From the NCBI GenBank assembly GCA_037140715.1, contig JBAXDX010000004.1:1-57283 (forward strand): a DNA stretch of 57,283 nt. The letters are read 5' to 3'. The notes under the pieces were generated by a model that ran no database searches, had not been told where the DNA came from, and saw only the letters and a program-made list of their open reading frames with translations. The position numbers were made by a program, and so were the translations under genes. Of this stretch, positions 26,031-35,413 are shown one piece after another (the first letter of the stretch is position 1; each line of letters starts with the position of its first letter). The DNA comes from JAUZPB01 sp037140715. Its GTDB lineage: Bacteria > Bacteroidota > Ignavibacteria > Ignavibacteriales > SURF-24.

Positions 26031-26897
26031 TTATAAGGCATAATTTTTCAGTACACCCTGCGCCAGCTTAATAATCATTACTTTTAATTCCAATGGTTCA
26101 AGAACTTCAATGCCTTCACCGCGTGAAACTATCCATCCGGCAATTTCATTAAGAGAATTTACACTGGCTTCGAATAAGATTGAGCCATCTTCAAGGGGAG
26201 TTATCAGCTGATTTTGGATCAGCATTTTGGGCATTATTCTATCGGCCCAAAGTTTATTAATATGGAGTTTAATTTTCACATCCTTGCTGCCAATCCAGGA
26301 CTTCCAGGTATTGCCGAAGAGGTCGTTTTCGTTGGACAGAGGTACGATTTCAAAAGTTTCGCTGGTCAGTTTAGTGTAAAGAATTTTCTCGAGCAAGAAT
26401 TGTTTTACGCGGTTATCGTCCTGAACCAGGACGCGCCAGCAGCCTTCATTCTGGAACAGCATCAAAGGCATTATTGTTCTGCGTTCTGATTTATCTCCTT
26501 CTTTATTATAATCGATTACGACTTTAAGGTGTTTATCGCTGGCGACCTTAAGGATAGAAAGATGGCTAAGGGCTAATAGTCCAAACCTGGCAATTAGCAA
26601 TCCGGTAGGTTTATCCAGGATTGGGTTTTCGGAATAGCATAGACCTGCATATTGAAGGATAATAGATGAAAGCCGGCTATTTTCTATTTCAGACTGGAGG
26701 CTGACGCCTTTGTGTTTTACGGAGTGTACCTGAATACCGGCGGATCGAAGATCTCTCAGGTCTCTTTGGATGGTGAGAACCTGAACGTTAAAGAATTCAG
26801 CGAAATCAAAGATTTGGGACCCCACAGATTCCTGAGGATTCAAAATTAATCCAAGGATTTCGATTTGTCTTTTAACTTTGTTTTGAATTCCCAGCAT
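26031..26897 (-). CDS. WYL-domain transcriptional regulator
   Basis: I place the start at ATG 26897 (MLGIQNKVKRQIEILGL, preceded by GGGGG), giving 288 residues; the longer frame to 26999 adds a hydrophobic, non-conserved leader. The N-terminus (about 1-80) is a DeoR-like winged helix-turn-helix (SQIFDFAEFFNVQVLTIQRD). The middle carries a WYL-type SH3-like domain (about 120-210; WRVLVQDDNRVKQFLLEKI), followed by a WCX-like C-terminal region (about 215-288). WYL regulators such as DriD, PafBC, BrxR and CapW respond to DNA damage or control defence systems. It is divergent from sbcD-sbcC, 385 bp apart, and may regulate that operon. Confidence 0.8.
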   Translation of the reverse strand: MLGIQNKVKRQIEILGLILNPQESVGSQIFDFAEFFNVQVLTIQRDLRDLRSAGIQVHSVKHKGVSLQSEIENSRLSSIILQYAGLCYSENPILDKPTGLLIARFGLLALSHLSILKVASDKHLKVVIDYNKEGDKSERRTIMPLMLFQNEGCWRVLVQDDNRVKQFLLEKILYTKLTSETFEIVPLSNENDLFGNTWKSWIGSKDVKIKLHINKLWADRIMPKMLIQNQLITPLEDGSILFEASVNSLNEIAGWIVSRGEGIEVLEPLELKVMIIKLAQGVLKNYAL

Positions 26898-27099
26898 GAT
26901 CAGCCCCCACAAAAATATGCGAAAAAATATCTTAAAACCGAGACGAAAGCAAGCATTTTTTGCAATTAGCCTGAACCAATTTGCGAAATGGAATAACATT
27001 CCCTAATTTACGAACCGTAAAGAGAGCACGCTTTATCGTAATAAAATTAACAGCGCCCCTAAGGGGAAATAATTTTAGATCAGCCCGGAATGGTGATTT

Positions 27100-27117
27100 T
27101 GTCAGTTTTAGCTGACA
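27100..27117. promoter_or_regulatory. Candidate operator in the WYL/sbcD divergent region
   Basis: TGTCAG-TTTTAG-CTGACA is a perfect 6-bp inverted repeat with a 6-base spacer, roughly midway between the two divergent genes. Dimeric winged-helix repressors typically bind such sites. Binding by the adjacent WYL protein is inferred from position only. A second small palindrome, CCCCT-A-AGGGG, lies at 27056-27066. Confidence 0.45.
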
Positions 27118-27282
27118 TACGTTAATCGTGCCCTTTTTTTATAGTTAAGGCAAAAATATTGTTACAATCCGGTGAAATAAAAGTTCGTTATGGAGTTTTA
27201 ACTAAATAATACCTAAAGATGAATTATCAGGAGAACAGCCGGGAATTCATATTAGCAGAATATTAATGAAAAGGGGTGACAA

Positions 27283-28419
27283 ATGGGTTTAAGGTTTATT
27301 CATTTTTCGGATACGCATCTGGGTTTTTCGGATCTGGATGAGTTGGATGAAAAGGGGAAAAATGTACGGGAAGAGGATATTTATAAGGCATTTTCGGTTA
27401 TTGTTGATGAAATAGTGGAAAGGAAGCCTGATTTTGTAATACATTCGGGGGATATATTTCATCGGTCATCCCCGTCAAACAGGGCGTTAGTAAAAGCTTC
27501 GGAGCTTATACAGAGGATTAGTGACGCAGGCATACCATTTTATATAATAGCCGGGAATCATGATTTTCCCAAGGCTGTTTCAACTACGCCTATACATGAT
27601 TTATATAAAGGACGCACCAGGATATTTTCCTCGGAGGCGTATGAAATAATTGAAACAGAGGATTATATTATTCATGCACTGCCGCATATAAACAGCGATG
27701 AGAAATTCAGGCAGGAAGCCTCGAAAATAGAAGTCAGGACAAAGAGCAAGCCGAATATACTGGTAATGCATTTATCCATGCCAAATTATCTGATGAACGA
27801 ATTTGGGGAGAGGGTTTTTCCTGAAGAATACCGTGAAAAGATAAAGGATTTTGATTATGTGGCATTGGGGCACTGGCACAGTTATCACAATCTGACAAAA
27901 TACGGGAATGTATTTTATTCAGGCTCGACAGAGATGATAAGCGATAAGGATTCATCAAAGCCGAAGGGTTTTATCGAGGTAACAATAGATGGAAAGTTAA
28001 CGGCTGATTTTATTCCAATAAAGACCAGGTTATATAAAACCATTGTTATTAAAGATTGTTATACGAAAGAAAAGGGAAAGATAATAGAAGAAATAAAGGC
28101 AGAGTCTGCGGGAATTGAGACAGTGGGGGCGGTGATTTATCTGCAGCTTATTGATCTGACTCAGGCACAGTTTTATGAATTCAGCCAGACAGAGTGCGGG
28201 GAATTATTTGGGGGCAGTTTATATTTTTGCCTGATCAGAAAAATAAAGGGAAACGATGAGAGTTATGAAAGTGACAGCGCCACATTTGATTTAAAGGGAA
28301 TGCTGGAAGATGAGTTAAAAAAGAATTTTAGCGCAGACGCAAAGGGAGTTGAGATTGTGGAAATAGCTATGAAACTACTGAGTGAAATTGAAGAAGAGGA
28401 GGTAAGAAGTGCAGATTAA
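27283..28419 (+). CDS. sbcD: Exonuclease SbcD (Mre11-type) subunit
   Basis: SbcD is the Mn2+-dependent nuclease subunit of the SbcCD complex, which opens hairpins and processes DNA ends. The 378 residues carry the calcineurin-like phosphoesterase motifs in order: FSDTHLGF (8-15), SGDIFH (about 56-61), AGNHDFP (about 90-96), a histidine in HLSMPN, and GHWHSYH (about 190-196). The capping domain follows. The start is well supported by AAGGGG 6 bases upstream. It overlaps sbcC by 11 bp, so expression is coupled. Confidence 0.93.
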   Translation: MGLRFIHFSDTHLGFSDLDELDEKGKNVREEDIYKAFSVIVDEIVERKPDFVIHSGDIFHRSSPSNRALVKASELIQRISDAGIPFYIIAGNHDFPKAVSTTPIHDLYKGRTRIFSSEAYEIIETEDYIIHALPHINSDEKFRQEASKIEVRTKSKPNILVMHLSMPNYLMNEFGERVFPEEYREKIKDFDYVALGHWHSYHNLTKYGNVFYSGSTEMISDKDSSKPKGFIEVTIDGKLTADFIPIKTRLYKTIVIKDCYTKEKGKIIEEIKAESAGIETVGAVIYLQLIDLTQAQFYEFSQTECGELFGGSLYFCLIRKIKGNDESYESDSATFDLKGMLEDELKKNFSADAKGVEIVEIAMKLLSEIEEEEVRSAD

Positions 28420-30811
28420 TTATTTACTGCTTCATAATTTTAAGCAATATCAGGACGCGGAAATAAAATTCCCGGAAGGGCTGACGGGATTTATCGGGAA
28501 AAACGGCGCGGGGAAGTCCACCATATTTGAAGCGATATACCTTGCCCTGTACGGCAAATTCGATCCAGGCAAAGAGAAGATGAAAAATGATTATGCCGCG
28601 GAATCGGAGAATGTAAAAGTAGAGCTGGAATTTGAAGATAAGGGTGTTGTATATAAAATAGTGAGGGAATTCAGGGGGAAAAGTTTTACGGCAAAAGCCG
28701 AGATTTTTAAGGACGGAAACAGCGTGGCTACAGGGTCGAGAGAGGTAACAAGGGAAGTACAGAAAGCATTAAAGATAGACGCGACGAACTTTAAGAACTC
28801 ATTTTTTTCGCAGCAGAAAGAAGTAACCGCATTACTATCGATGCCTGCAAAGGATCGTCAGCTGCAATTCAGGAAGATGCTGGGGTTATCAAAGCTGGAC
28901 ACATTGGAAGAGAGAGTAAAGGAGAAGGCAAAAAATCTGGGTATGCAACTGAAAGGGAAGGGAAGTAATTTATATACTGAAGAACAAATCGGGGAGCGTG
29001 AAAAAAAAGTAAAAGGATATGAAGCGGAAGAAGAAATATCGTCTGCAAAAAAGTCGATGGCGGAAGAAAAGCACAGAAAAACCATTAGTGAATATGATGA
29101 AATCAAAATGAGTCTTAGCTCGGCAGAAAAAATAAAAGAGGCGTATGAAAAGCTGGATAAGAATAAGAATATAGCAGAAGCCGCATTAAGTAATTACGAC
29201 AATAATATTGTTAAAGTCTCAGCTGAAATTGAGGGACTGAGGAAGAATATAATAAGGTACAATGAACTGCTGCCAAAAAAGGAGCAATATACGGCTGCCC
29301 AGAAGGAAATAGAATGCCTGCAGGAGTTAAAGAACAAGATGGAGCAAAAGAGTTCATGTGAAAAAATGATACAGCAATATGGAATCAGTCTTGAGAAAGA
29401 GACTTCAGAAAAGAATGAGACCGAGTCTGAGAGGGACAGTTTAAGAGGATGCGAAAAAGGGTTGAAAGACGCAGAAATAATGCGTAAAACATTGGGAGAG
29501 ATGTTAAAAGAATTAAATAAGACTAAAGATTTAATGTCAGAAATAATTGGTTCGCTGAACGGGCAGTCAGCAAAGAACAAAGAGAGACAAGATCAGATAA
29601 AATTGCAGGGAAAGGAATCGCCGTGTCCGGATTGTGAAAGACCGCTTGGAGAGCATTATGAATTTCTGTTAGAAAAATATGAGTTACAGAATAAGTCGCT
29701 GGATGAAGAGGCAGAGCAAAACAAAAAAAAACTTGAGCTGCAGGAAATCAAAATAGAAGAAAACGAACTGAATCTGGGTGTGATAGACAAGGAGATCTTT
29801 CAGTTCAAAAACGACATTAAGAAGGAAAAAATAATTAACGAGAAGATAGGAAAGATAGGGAAAAGCATTGAAGGGATAGAAAGAAATGTAGTGGCACAAA
29901 AGGAAATGTTGTTAAGTCTTGGCGAAGTAATATTTAATGAAAAAGAACTTTTAGGAAAGTTGAAAGAAAGGGATCAATTAAAGGGCAGTTATGATGAGGC
30001 ATTAAAGCTGGAAGCTTCGGCACCGTTACTTAAAAAAAAGGAAACAGAGTTAAATGCTCAGGAAGTGTTAAAAAAAGAGAAGGAAGCGCAATTAGTTGTA
30101 ATATCGGAAGAAATTGAAAGATTAAATTTTAAGCAGTCACAATTTGACCAGCTAAAAGAGCAGCGGGACAGGAAGGAAGCAGAATTCAACGAGACAAAAG
30201 ACGAAAAGAACGAATGTGAAAAGGAATACAGGGAAATAGTTACAAACAAGAGACGAATAAGCGATGAATTAAAAAAGAACGCCGGACTGGTAAAAGAAGC
30301 CGAAGAGATAAAAGTTCAGGTAGAATTGCACGGCCGGCTGGCAATGTTTGTAAATGAATTTAAGTCACGCTTAACATCGAGGGAATTGCCGGCTATATCG
30401 GGAGAAGCGTCGAGGCTTTTCGGGAAAATTACAAAGGACAGGTATTCGGATTTACAGATAACGAAAGAATTTGATCTTAGAGTTACGAGAGACAGTAGCG
30501 CGGTTGATCTGGACACCTTATCGGGCGGGGAGAAAGATCTGGCAAGTTTATGTTTAAGGATAGCAATAAGCAAGAGGGTATCGGCACTGGCTGGGAGGAC
30601 AAACATGGGATTTCTGGCTTTGGATGAAGTATTCAGCAGTCAGGACGAAGACAGAAGGGATGAGTTATTAAATTCATTGTTAGAAATATCGAAAGATTTC
30701 AGGCAGATATTTGTGGTATCGCATAATCAGGATGTGCAGGAAGCTTTTTCGAACAGACTTGAGGTAAAAAAAGTTGGGAATTTCAGTAAGGTAGAAATTG
30801 TCGTTAATTAG
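28409..30811 (+). CDS. sbcC: Exonuclease SbcC (Rad50-type) ATPase subunit
   Basis: SbcC is the SMC-like ATPase that tethers DNA ends and gates SbcD. The 800-residue protein is shorter than E. coli SbcC (1048) and closer to Rad50-like forms. Walker A GKNGAGKS is at 30-37; two long coiled-coil arms (about 165-400 and 420-640, rich in Glu and Lys) flank a zinc hook CPDC at 406-409. The ABC signature LSGGEKDLASL and Walker B FLALDEVFSSQD lie near the C-terminus. No breaks were seen. It is co-transcribed with sbcD. Confidence 0.93.
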   Translation: MQINYLLLHNFKQYQDAEIKFPEGLTGFIGKNGAGKSTIFEAIYLALYGKFDPGKEKMKNDYAAESENVKVELEFEDKGVVYKIVREFRGKSFTAKAEIFKDGNSVATGSREVTREVQKALKIDATNFKNSFFSQQKEVTALLSMPAKDRQLQFRKMLGLSKLDTLEERVKEKAKNLGMQLKGKGSNLYTEEQIGEREKKVKGYEAEEEISSAKKSMAEEKHRKTISEYDEIKMSLSSAEKIKEAYEKLDKNKNIAEAALSNYDNNIVKVSAEIEGLRKNIIRYNELLPKKEQYTAAQKEIECLQELKNKMEQKSSCEKMIQQYGISLEKETSEKNETESERDSLRGCEKGLKDAEIMRKTLGEMLKELNKTKDLMSEIIGSLNGQSAKNKERQDQIKLQGKESPCPDCERPLGEHYEFLLEKYELQNKSLDEEAEQNKKKLELQEIKIEENELNLGVIDKEIFQFKNDIKKEKIINEKIGKIGKSIEGIERNVVAQKEMLLSLGEVIFNEKELLGKLKERDQLKGSYDEALKLEASAPLLKKKETELNAQEVLKKEKEAQLVVISEEIERLNFKQSQFDQLKEQRDRKEAEFNETKDEKNECEKEYREIVTNKRRISDELKKNAGLVKEAEEIKVQVELHGRLAMFVNEFKSRLTSRELPAISGEASRLFGKITKDRYSDLQITKEFDLRVTRDSSAVDLDTLSGGEKDLASLCLRIAISKRVSALAGRTNMGFLALDEVFSSQDEDRRDELLNSLLEISKDFRQIFVVSHNQDVQEAFSNRLEVKKVGNFSKVEIVVN

Positions 30812-31020
30812 TGCCGGCATTTCTAAGGTTTGTTATTTTATCTGACAAATTTATTAAGATAGTTGATTCTTCAACATTTGGTGCGAAAATGCCACGCGCG
30901 CGCGTTGGGAATTTATTGGTAATCCTGGATTGATAATTCCTTCAACCGAAGAACAACGAATGATCATTATTTCTAAATGAAAAAATCCATAAGATAAATT
31001 TGGTCCTATGTTGTTTATAG

Positions 31021-31213
31021 TGGGGAAAAAGAAAAAACTACTCATTCAGCGCCGGTCAATATTTTGATGTGAAAATTGAATACACAGACATCACTCCAAA
31101 AGAATTTGCAAAAAATGGGTGCGTATAATCATAATCCCGATTTTCTTTTTGCCGAATCTCATGCTCTCGAAATTGAAATTAAAAAACAGCTAAATAATTT
31201 GAATTATGAATAA
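31021..31213 (+). pseudogene. hsdM: 3' remnant of a second hsdM gene
   Basis: The frame from 31021 reads KRKNYSFSAGQYFDVKIEY and then TDITPKEFAK, the characteristic C-terminal tail of HsdM methylases; this tail differs from that of the intact hsdM at 13672. A single-base change in a run of A near 31110-31115 shifts the frame. On the other side it resumes as KMGAYNHNPDFLFAESHALE and IEIKKQLNNLNYE before a stop at 31211-31213. No catalytic motif remains. It is followed by rhuM, a frequent neighbour of type I R-M genes, so a whole locus has probably been lost here. The region 30812-31020 has no gene I can name. Confidence 0.75.
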
Positions 31214-31281
31214 AAGTAACTTAAATAAACCGGAGGCTTTCCCTCCATTTCTCTTAAAGCCTGTTGCCTGCTAATTGCACT

Positions 31282-32319
31282 ATGAAAAAAAATAAATCTC
31301 AGCTCTTCCCCAATAATTCCTTTACCGAGTTTTTACTTTACACCACACCAAACGGCAAAGTTAAAGTTGAAATTTTTCTTCGTGATGAAAATATCTGGCT
31401 CACTCAAGAAAAAATAGCTCTGTTATTTGGTGTTCAGCGGCCTGCAATAACCAAACACTTAAAAAACATCTTTGAGACCGGTGAACTCATCGAAAATTCA
31501 GTTAGTTCCATTTTGGAACATACTGCCGATGACGGAAAAGTTTATAAAACAAAATTTTATAATCTCGATGCCATTATCTCAGTCGGTTATCGCGTAAACT
31601 CTACCCAGGCTACACACTTTCGTATATGGGCAACTGAACGCTTAAAAGAATATATCATTAAGGGCTTTACTATGGACGATGAGCGGCTCAAAAATCCGCA
31701 GTCCATTTTTGGTCACGACTACTTCGAAGAACAATTAGCCCGTATCCGCGATATCCGCTCCAGCGAAAGACGCTTTTATCAAAAAATAACCGACATCTAC
31801 GCTCAATGCAGCGCCGACTATAACGCAATCAGTGAGCAAACCAAACAGTTCTTCGCAACCGTTCAAAATAAACTTCACTGGGCTATTAGTAAACAAACTG
31901 CCACTGAAATAGTCCGTTCCCGCGCCGATAGTAATAAACAAAATATGGGCTTAACCTCCTGGAAAAACGCCCCTGACGGTCCCATACGCAAAACCGATGT
32001 TGCTATTGCTAAAAACTATTTGAACGAAAAAGAATTGGATAACCTTAACCGTATTGTGTCCATGTATTTGGATTACGCCGAACTCCAGGCTGACAATCGT
32101 AAAATAATGGTTATGAAAGATTGGATAAGCAAATTAGACGCTTTCTTAAAATTTAATGAAAAGGACATCCTTACCAACTCTGGTAAAGTTACCGCCGAGA
32201 TTGCCAAATCTTTTGCCGAATCTCAATTCGAAAAATTCAGCGTCACTCAGGACCGACTCCTTGTCTCTGACTTTGACAATCACATTAAGAAGCAGCCGGG
32301 AAAGAAGAAGGATGAGTAA
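31282..32319 (+). CDS. rhuM: RhuM family protein (virulence RhuM)
   Basis: The start is ATG 31282 (345 residues); a TTG 18 bp earlier is in frame. The N-terminal part has the RhuM signature: FLRDENIWLTQEKIALLFGVQRPAI, then THFRIWATERLKEYIIKGF near 110-130 and NPQSIFGHDYFEEQLARIRDIR. The family was named from a Salmonella pathogenicity-island gene. Its members often lie within type I R-M or toxin-related loci and have a Bro-N/KilA-like N-terminal DNA-binding region, but the biochemical function is not established. It follows the hsdM remnant and precedes an IS-derived element. It appears intact. Confidence 0.85.
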   Translation: MKKNKSQLFPNNSFTEFLLYTTPNGKVKVEIFLRDENIWLTQEKIALLFGVQRPAITKHLKNIFETGELIENSVSSILEHTADDGKVYKTKFYNLDAIISVGYRVNSTQATHFRIWATERLKEYIIKGFTMDDERLKNPQSIFGHDYFEEQLARIRDIRSSERRFYQKITDIYAQCSADYNAISEQTKQFFATVQNKLHWAISKQTATEIVRSRADSNKQNMGLTSWKNAPDGPIRKTDVAIAKNYLNEKELDNLNRIVSMYLDYAELQADNRKIMVMKDWISKLDAFLKFNEKDILTNSGKVTAEIAKSFAESQFEKFSVTQDRLLVSDFDNHIKKQPGKKKDE

Positions 32320-32348
32320 AACAGTTAAGTTATCGAAAGTTGCCAGGT

Positions 32349-32641
32349 AATTAGAGTCTGCTGAAAAAGTCCCAAAGTCATTATAAACAATAAAATATGG
32401 AATAAAATAGTGTTAAAAGTGCTCAGAAAATAGTAAATTTGGACAAATAACTGAGCACCTTATGATACGATATACGAGTACGAAACAGTTAAAGAAGTAT
32501 CAGAACATGCGAAGCGGAATTGAAGGGAAGTTTGGTCAGAGTAAGAACTTTTATGGTCTGAATCAGATAGCTGCCCGGTTAGAGCAAACCAGCATTAGCC
32601 GCCATATAAATGAAATAATACTTTTTCAGCAGACTCTAATT
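32349..32641 (+). mobile_element. Deletion derivative of a DDE insertion sequence
   Basis: Perfect 22-bp inverted ends (32349-32370 and 32620-32641) contain GAGTCTGCTGAAAAAGT or its complement. The palindrome TAATTA flanks both sides and may include the target duplication. The interior of about 250 bp keeps only the last part of a transposase frame plus a GTGCTCAG/CTGAGCAC inverted repeat (32419-32458). It cannot move on its own but could be moved by a full-length relative. The right end abuts the 3' end of waaA. Confidence 0.8.
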
Positions 32642-32653
32642 ATACTGCTTTAA
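32462..32653 (+). pseudogene. Transposase C-terminal fragment, IS5/IS1182-like
   Basis: The short frame contains IEGKFGQSKNFYGLNQIAAR followed by LEQTSISRHINEII, the C-terminal signature of IS5/IS1182-type DDE transposases; the IEGKFGQ glutamate is the last catalytic residue. The first two catalytic aspartates and the rest of the gene are missing. The frame runs through the right inverted end into flanking DNA. Confidence 0.75.
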
Positions 32654-33926
32654 ATAAAATATTATATACTTCCTTCACTATCTTGTCAGTTGCACCAACA
32701 TTCTGGCTTACATACTGCACAGAACATTTCCCCATTGATTGGCGCAATTCATCATTAGAAAATAGCGCACGGAGTATTTTATAAGTTTCTTTTTTATCCC
32801 GTACGATTTTGGCAGCTCCAAGTTCTACAAGTTTTTGCGCTTCCTGGGAAGTCTCAATCATAGGACCAAAGATAACAGGAATGCCATAAACTGCCGGTTC
32901 CAGGACGTTGTGTATCCCCTGCTTAAAGCTGCCACCCACGTAAGCTACATCGGCATAATAATAAAGCGTTAAGAGTATTCCGATTGAATCAATAATAATT
33001 ATTCTTTCACCACTATACTCATTTAAGTATGAAAACCGTATCGAATTGTTTTCCCCTGCAAATTCATTCTCCAGCTTTTCAAGATGCTGAATAGTCGGCT
33101 CATGTGGCGCAATTATAAGAATTATATCCTCGTCATACTTGGCAAGTTTCAGAAAAGCCGGAAGTAATACATCTTCATCAGCTTCCCATGAACTACCCGC
33201 TACAAGAACTTTTTTTCCTTTAAAGAAATCTATCTTAAAAAGTTTCTTCTCCTTTGCGTCCTGACTTTTCTGCAACACCCTGTCAAAGCGGGTATCGCCG
33301 ACTGAGTTTAGCTGTCCGTTATGAATATCAAAATCACGGAAGTTAGTCAAATCAGTTTCCGAAACCGTAAGAATTTTTGTAAAATTCTTAAACAGCTCTT
33401 TATGGAAATCCTTTATAAACGGAAGCTTCCGTTTTGAGTCCCCTCTCATCGTGGCATCAACGATAAAACAGGGAATGTTCCTTTCCTTAAGCTGCCAAAT
33501 AAAATTTGGCCAGATATCATATCGTATCATAATGGCAATATCAGGCTTAACTAACTGTAAAAACTTCCTTGAAAGTGCAGGAGAATCAAACGGAATGTAC
33601 GAAATTATGTCTGCAAAAGGATATTTCTTAGAGTTTTCATAACCAGATGGAGAAAAAAAGGTGACAATAATATTCACGTTTCTTTCCGCCCTTATTTTCT
33701 GGATAATTGGTTTTGCCTGTTCAAATTCCCCCATCGATGATGAATGGAACCAAATAAGCTTTTCCCTTTTATCAAGCTTTGAGACAGATTCGGCGAGATT
33801 GTCGAAGAGTAAACGCCTGTCACGGATACCTTTTTTGATTTTTGCATTGAAAAGTCCCGCAAACTGCATCGCACCATAAAAAATCGGGATAAAAACTGCG
33901 TTATAGACCAGATACCATATATTCAT
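32640..33926 (-). CDS. waaA: 3-deoxy-D-manno-octulosonic acid (Kdo) transferase
   Basis: WaaA/KdtA transfers Kdo from CMP-Kdo to lipid A at the inner membrane. The 428 residues have an N-terminal membrane anchor (YLVYNAVFIPIFYGAMQFAGL), the acceptor-domain segment LIWFHSSSMGEFEQAKPII, and the GT-B C-terminal domain with AGSSWEADEDVLLPAF and GGSFKQGIHNVLEPAVYGIP. The length is normal. The stop codon is contained in the edge of the IS-derived element, so the last residue or two may have been changed by insertion. It is co-directional with a GT9 gene 9 bp upstream. Confidence 0.93.
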   Translation of the reverse strand: MNIWYLVYNAVFIPIFYGAMQFAGLFNAKIKKGIRDRRLLFDNLAESVSKLDKREKLIWFHSSSMGEFEQAKPIIQKIRAERNVNIIVTFFSPSGYENSKKYPFADIISYIPFDSPALSRKFLQLVKPDIAIMIRYDIWPNFIWQLKERNIPCFIVDATMRGDSKRKLPFIKDFHKELFKNFTKILTVSETDLTNFRDFDIHNGQLNSVGDTRFDRVLQKSQDAKEKKLFKIDFFKGKKVLVAGSSWEADEDVLLPAFLKLAKYDEDIILIIAPHEPTIQHLEKLENEFAGENNSIRFSYLNEYSGERIIIIDSIGILLTLYYYADVAYVGGSFKQGIHNVLEPAVYGIPVIFGPMIETSQEAQKLVELGAAKIVRDKKETYKILRALFSNDELRQSMGKCSVQYVSQNVGATDKIVKEVYNILFKAV

Positions 33927-33935
33927 AGTTAAACT

Positions 33936-34967
33936 TTATAATAAACTTTTAATTCCGTTTAGTGCTATTTCAGGCGTTATATCAAGCATACACCTGAAAT
34001 GCTTTCTCGGACATTTTCCCCTGCCAATGTGGGAACACGGTCTGCAAGTTAATGAATTATTTTCTAAAATTAAATTCTTGTTCTTGTAAGGAGCAAAACC
34101 AAACGGACTGACCGTAGAACCAAAGAAAACCACAACCGGAATATTTACGGCGCAGGCTGCGTGCATAAGTCCCGAATCGTTGCAGATAACCAAACGGCAC
34201 TCTTTCATATCAGTTGCTATCTGAAGCAAATCATTATCCCCACTTAAATCAACCGAAGCTGTAACCGCGCGGCTAATTCTGCCACACGCCTCTCTATCCG
34301 AACTGCCGCCTAAAAGTATAACTCTGTACCCATTGCTTACAAGCATATTGCCCAGTTTTACAAAATATTCTTCGGGCCACATCTTGGTAAAGTGCCTTGA
34401 GCCGGGGCAGAGAGCAATATAATTATCTCCCTTCAGCCTTGATGTTTTCTCTTCCGGAATAAACAGCTCAAGACCGTTGTTGTCAAGCTTAAAACCCGGG
34501 AGTGTCTCTGCATATCGGACGGGCACAGGCGGAGCAGACTTTAGCCGGTCAATCTTAAAATTAACCAGCAGAATTTTATCAACGCGCCTTTTGATAAATT
34601 TATACTTTGGAGCACTAACCATGCCGGCTATCCTTGCACTCCTAAGGTTATTTTGCAGGTCAAGAACCAAACCATACTGTTTTTCTTTTATCCTGTTAAA
34701 TAATACAGAGTTGTCGCCATGCTTAAATGTAAGCAGTTCGTTTATATAAGGATTATATAGAAGCGTATCCTTATATTCTTCGCGCGCAAGAAAATCTATT
34801 TTAATATCGTGATACTGTTTCTTTATGGAGCGAATAAGAGGAAGCGTAAGAAGTATATCTCCAAGCGAACTAAGTCTGATAATTAATAATCTGTTTACTT
34901 TGCTTAAATCCACAGTACCGGAACTAAAAGGTTGACTGATATATAATTGGAACACTATTCCGTGCAA
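33936..34967 (-). CDS. Glycosyltransferase family 9 (heptosyltransferase-like)
   Basis: The 343-residue protein has the GT9 fold: an N-terminal RLLIIRLSSLGDILLTLPLI, the sugar-nucleotide motif LCPGSRHFTKMWPEEYF, and CNDSGLMHAACAVNIPVVVFFG in the C-terminal domain. The tail has a Cys cluster (CRPCSHIGRGKCPRKHFRC) common in ADP-heptose:LPS heptosyltransferases. It probably adds heptose to Kdo in the LPS core; WaaF or WaaC-type assignment is not possible by eye. A GTG at 34913 (VDLSKVNRL) is an alternative start that removes 18 atypical residues. It is in an operon with waaA. Confidence 0.88.
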   Translation of the reverse strand: MHGIVFQLYISQPFSSGTVDLSKVNRLLIIRLSSLGDILLTLPLIRSIKKQYHDIKIDFLAREEYKDTLLYNPYINELLTFKHGDNSVLFNRIKEKQYGLVLDLQNNLRSARIAGMVSAPKYKFIKRRVDKILLVNFKIDRLKSAPPVPVRYAETLPGFKLDNNGLELFIPEEKTSRLKGDNYIALCPGSRHFTKMWPEEYFVKLGNMLVSNGYRVILLGGSSDREACGRISRAVTASVDLSGDNDLLQIATDMKECRLVICNDSGLMHAACAVNIPVVVFFGSTVSPFGFAPYKNKNLILENNSLTCRPCSHIGRGKCPRKHFRCMLDITPEIALNGIKSLL

Positions 34968-35109
34968 AATCCATCAGATTTAGAATAGCCGTTTAATTTT
35001 AACGCCCAATTTAGCTAAATAAGTTTTATTGTTCCACATAAAGTTTGTTGTGGTTTTCATGCGACTTACTTATTTTTGGACTAAATTATAAAAACATAAG
35101 GATTTGAAC

Positions 35110-35376
35110 ATGACAACATTAGCCCCGCCAGCAACTAAGCTTTTTCCTGATGATTCGATTGAGAAACAGGTTTATGGAATAGTTGAAAAGTACAAGGAGA
35201 ACATTCCAATAATGAATGACAGAAATAGAATGGGTTACAACTTATTTAAGTTTGTAACGGGACAGGGGGATAGTCCTGAAATACTCGTTAAAAGCACAAA
35301 GATTAAAATTGCAGGAATCAGTAAAGAAGAACTCGCCATAAAGCTTAACGATGAATTAAAGAGCATAAAGAAATAA
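35110..35376 (+). CDS. Unknown small protein
   Basis: 88 residues from ATG 35110, with AAGGA 8 bases upstream; an in-frame TTG at 35104 is weaker. It has no recognised domain. The sequence is mostly helical and charged (EKQVYGIVEKYKENIPIMND and the C-terminal GISKEELAIKLNDELKSIKK). It lies between divergent LPS genes and the convergent ABC exporter genes. Confidence 0.55.
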   Translation: MTTLAPPATKLFPDDSIEKQVYGIVEKYKENIPIMNDRNRMGYNLFKFVTGQGDSPEILVKSTKIKIAGISKEELAIKLNDELKSIKK

Positions 35377-35413
35377 ATTCTGCTTGTCCGCTCTCTATCC
35401 ACCAATAACAGAA

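Noticed and set aside
26898..26999. N-terminal extension of the WYL regulator
   Set aside because: The extra 34 residues are hydrophobic and unlike WYL proteins; ATG 26897 has a G-rich ribosome site.
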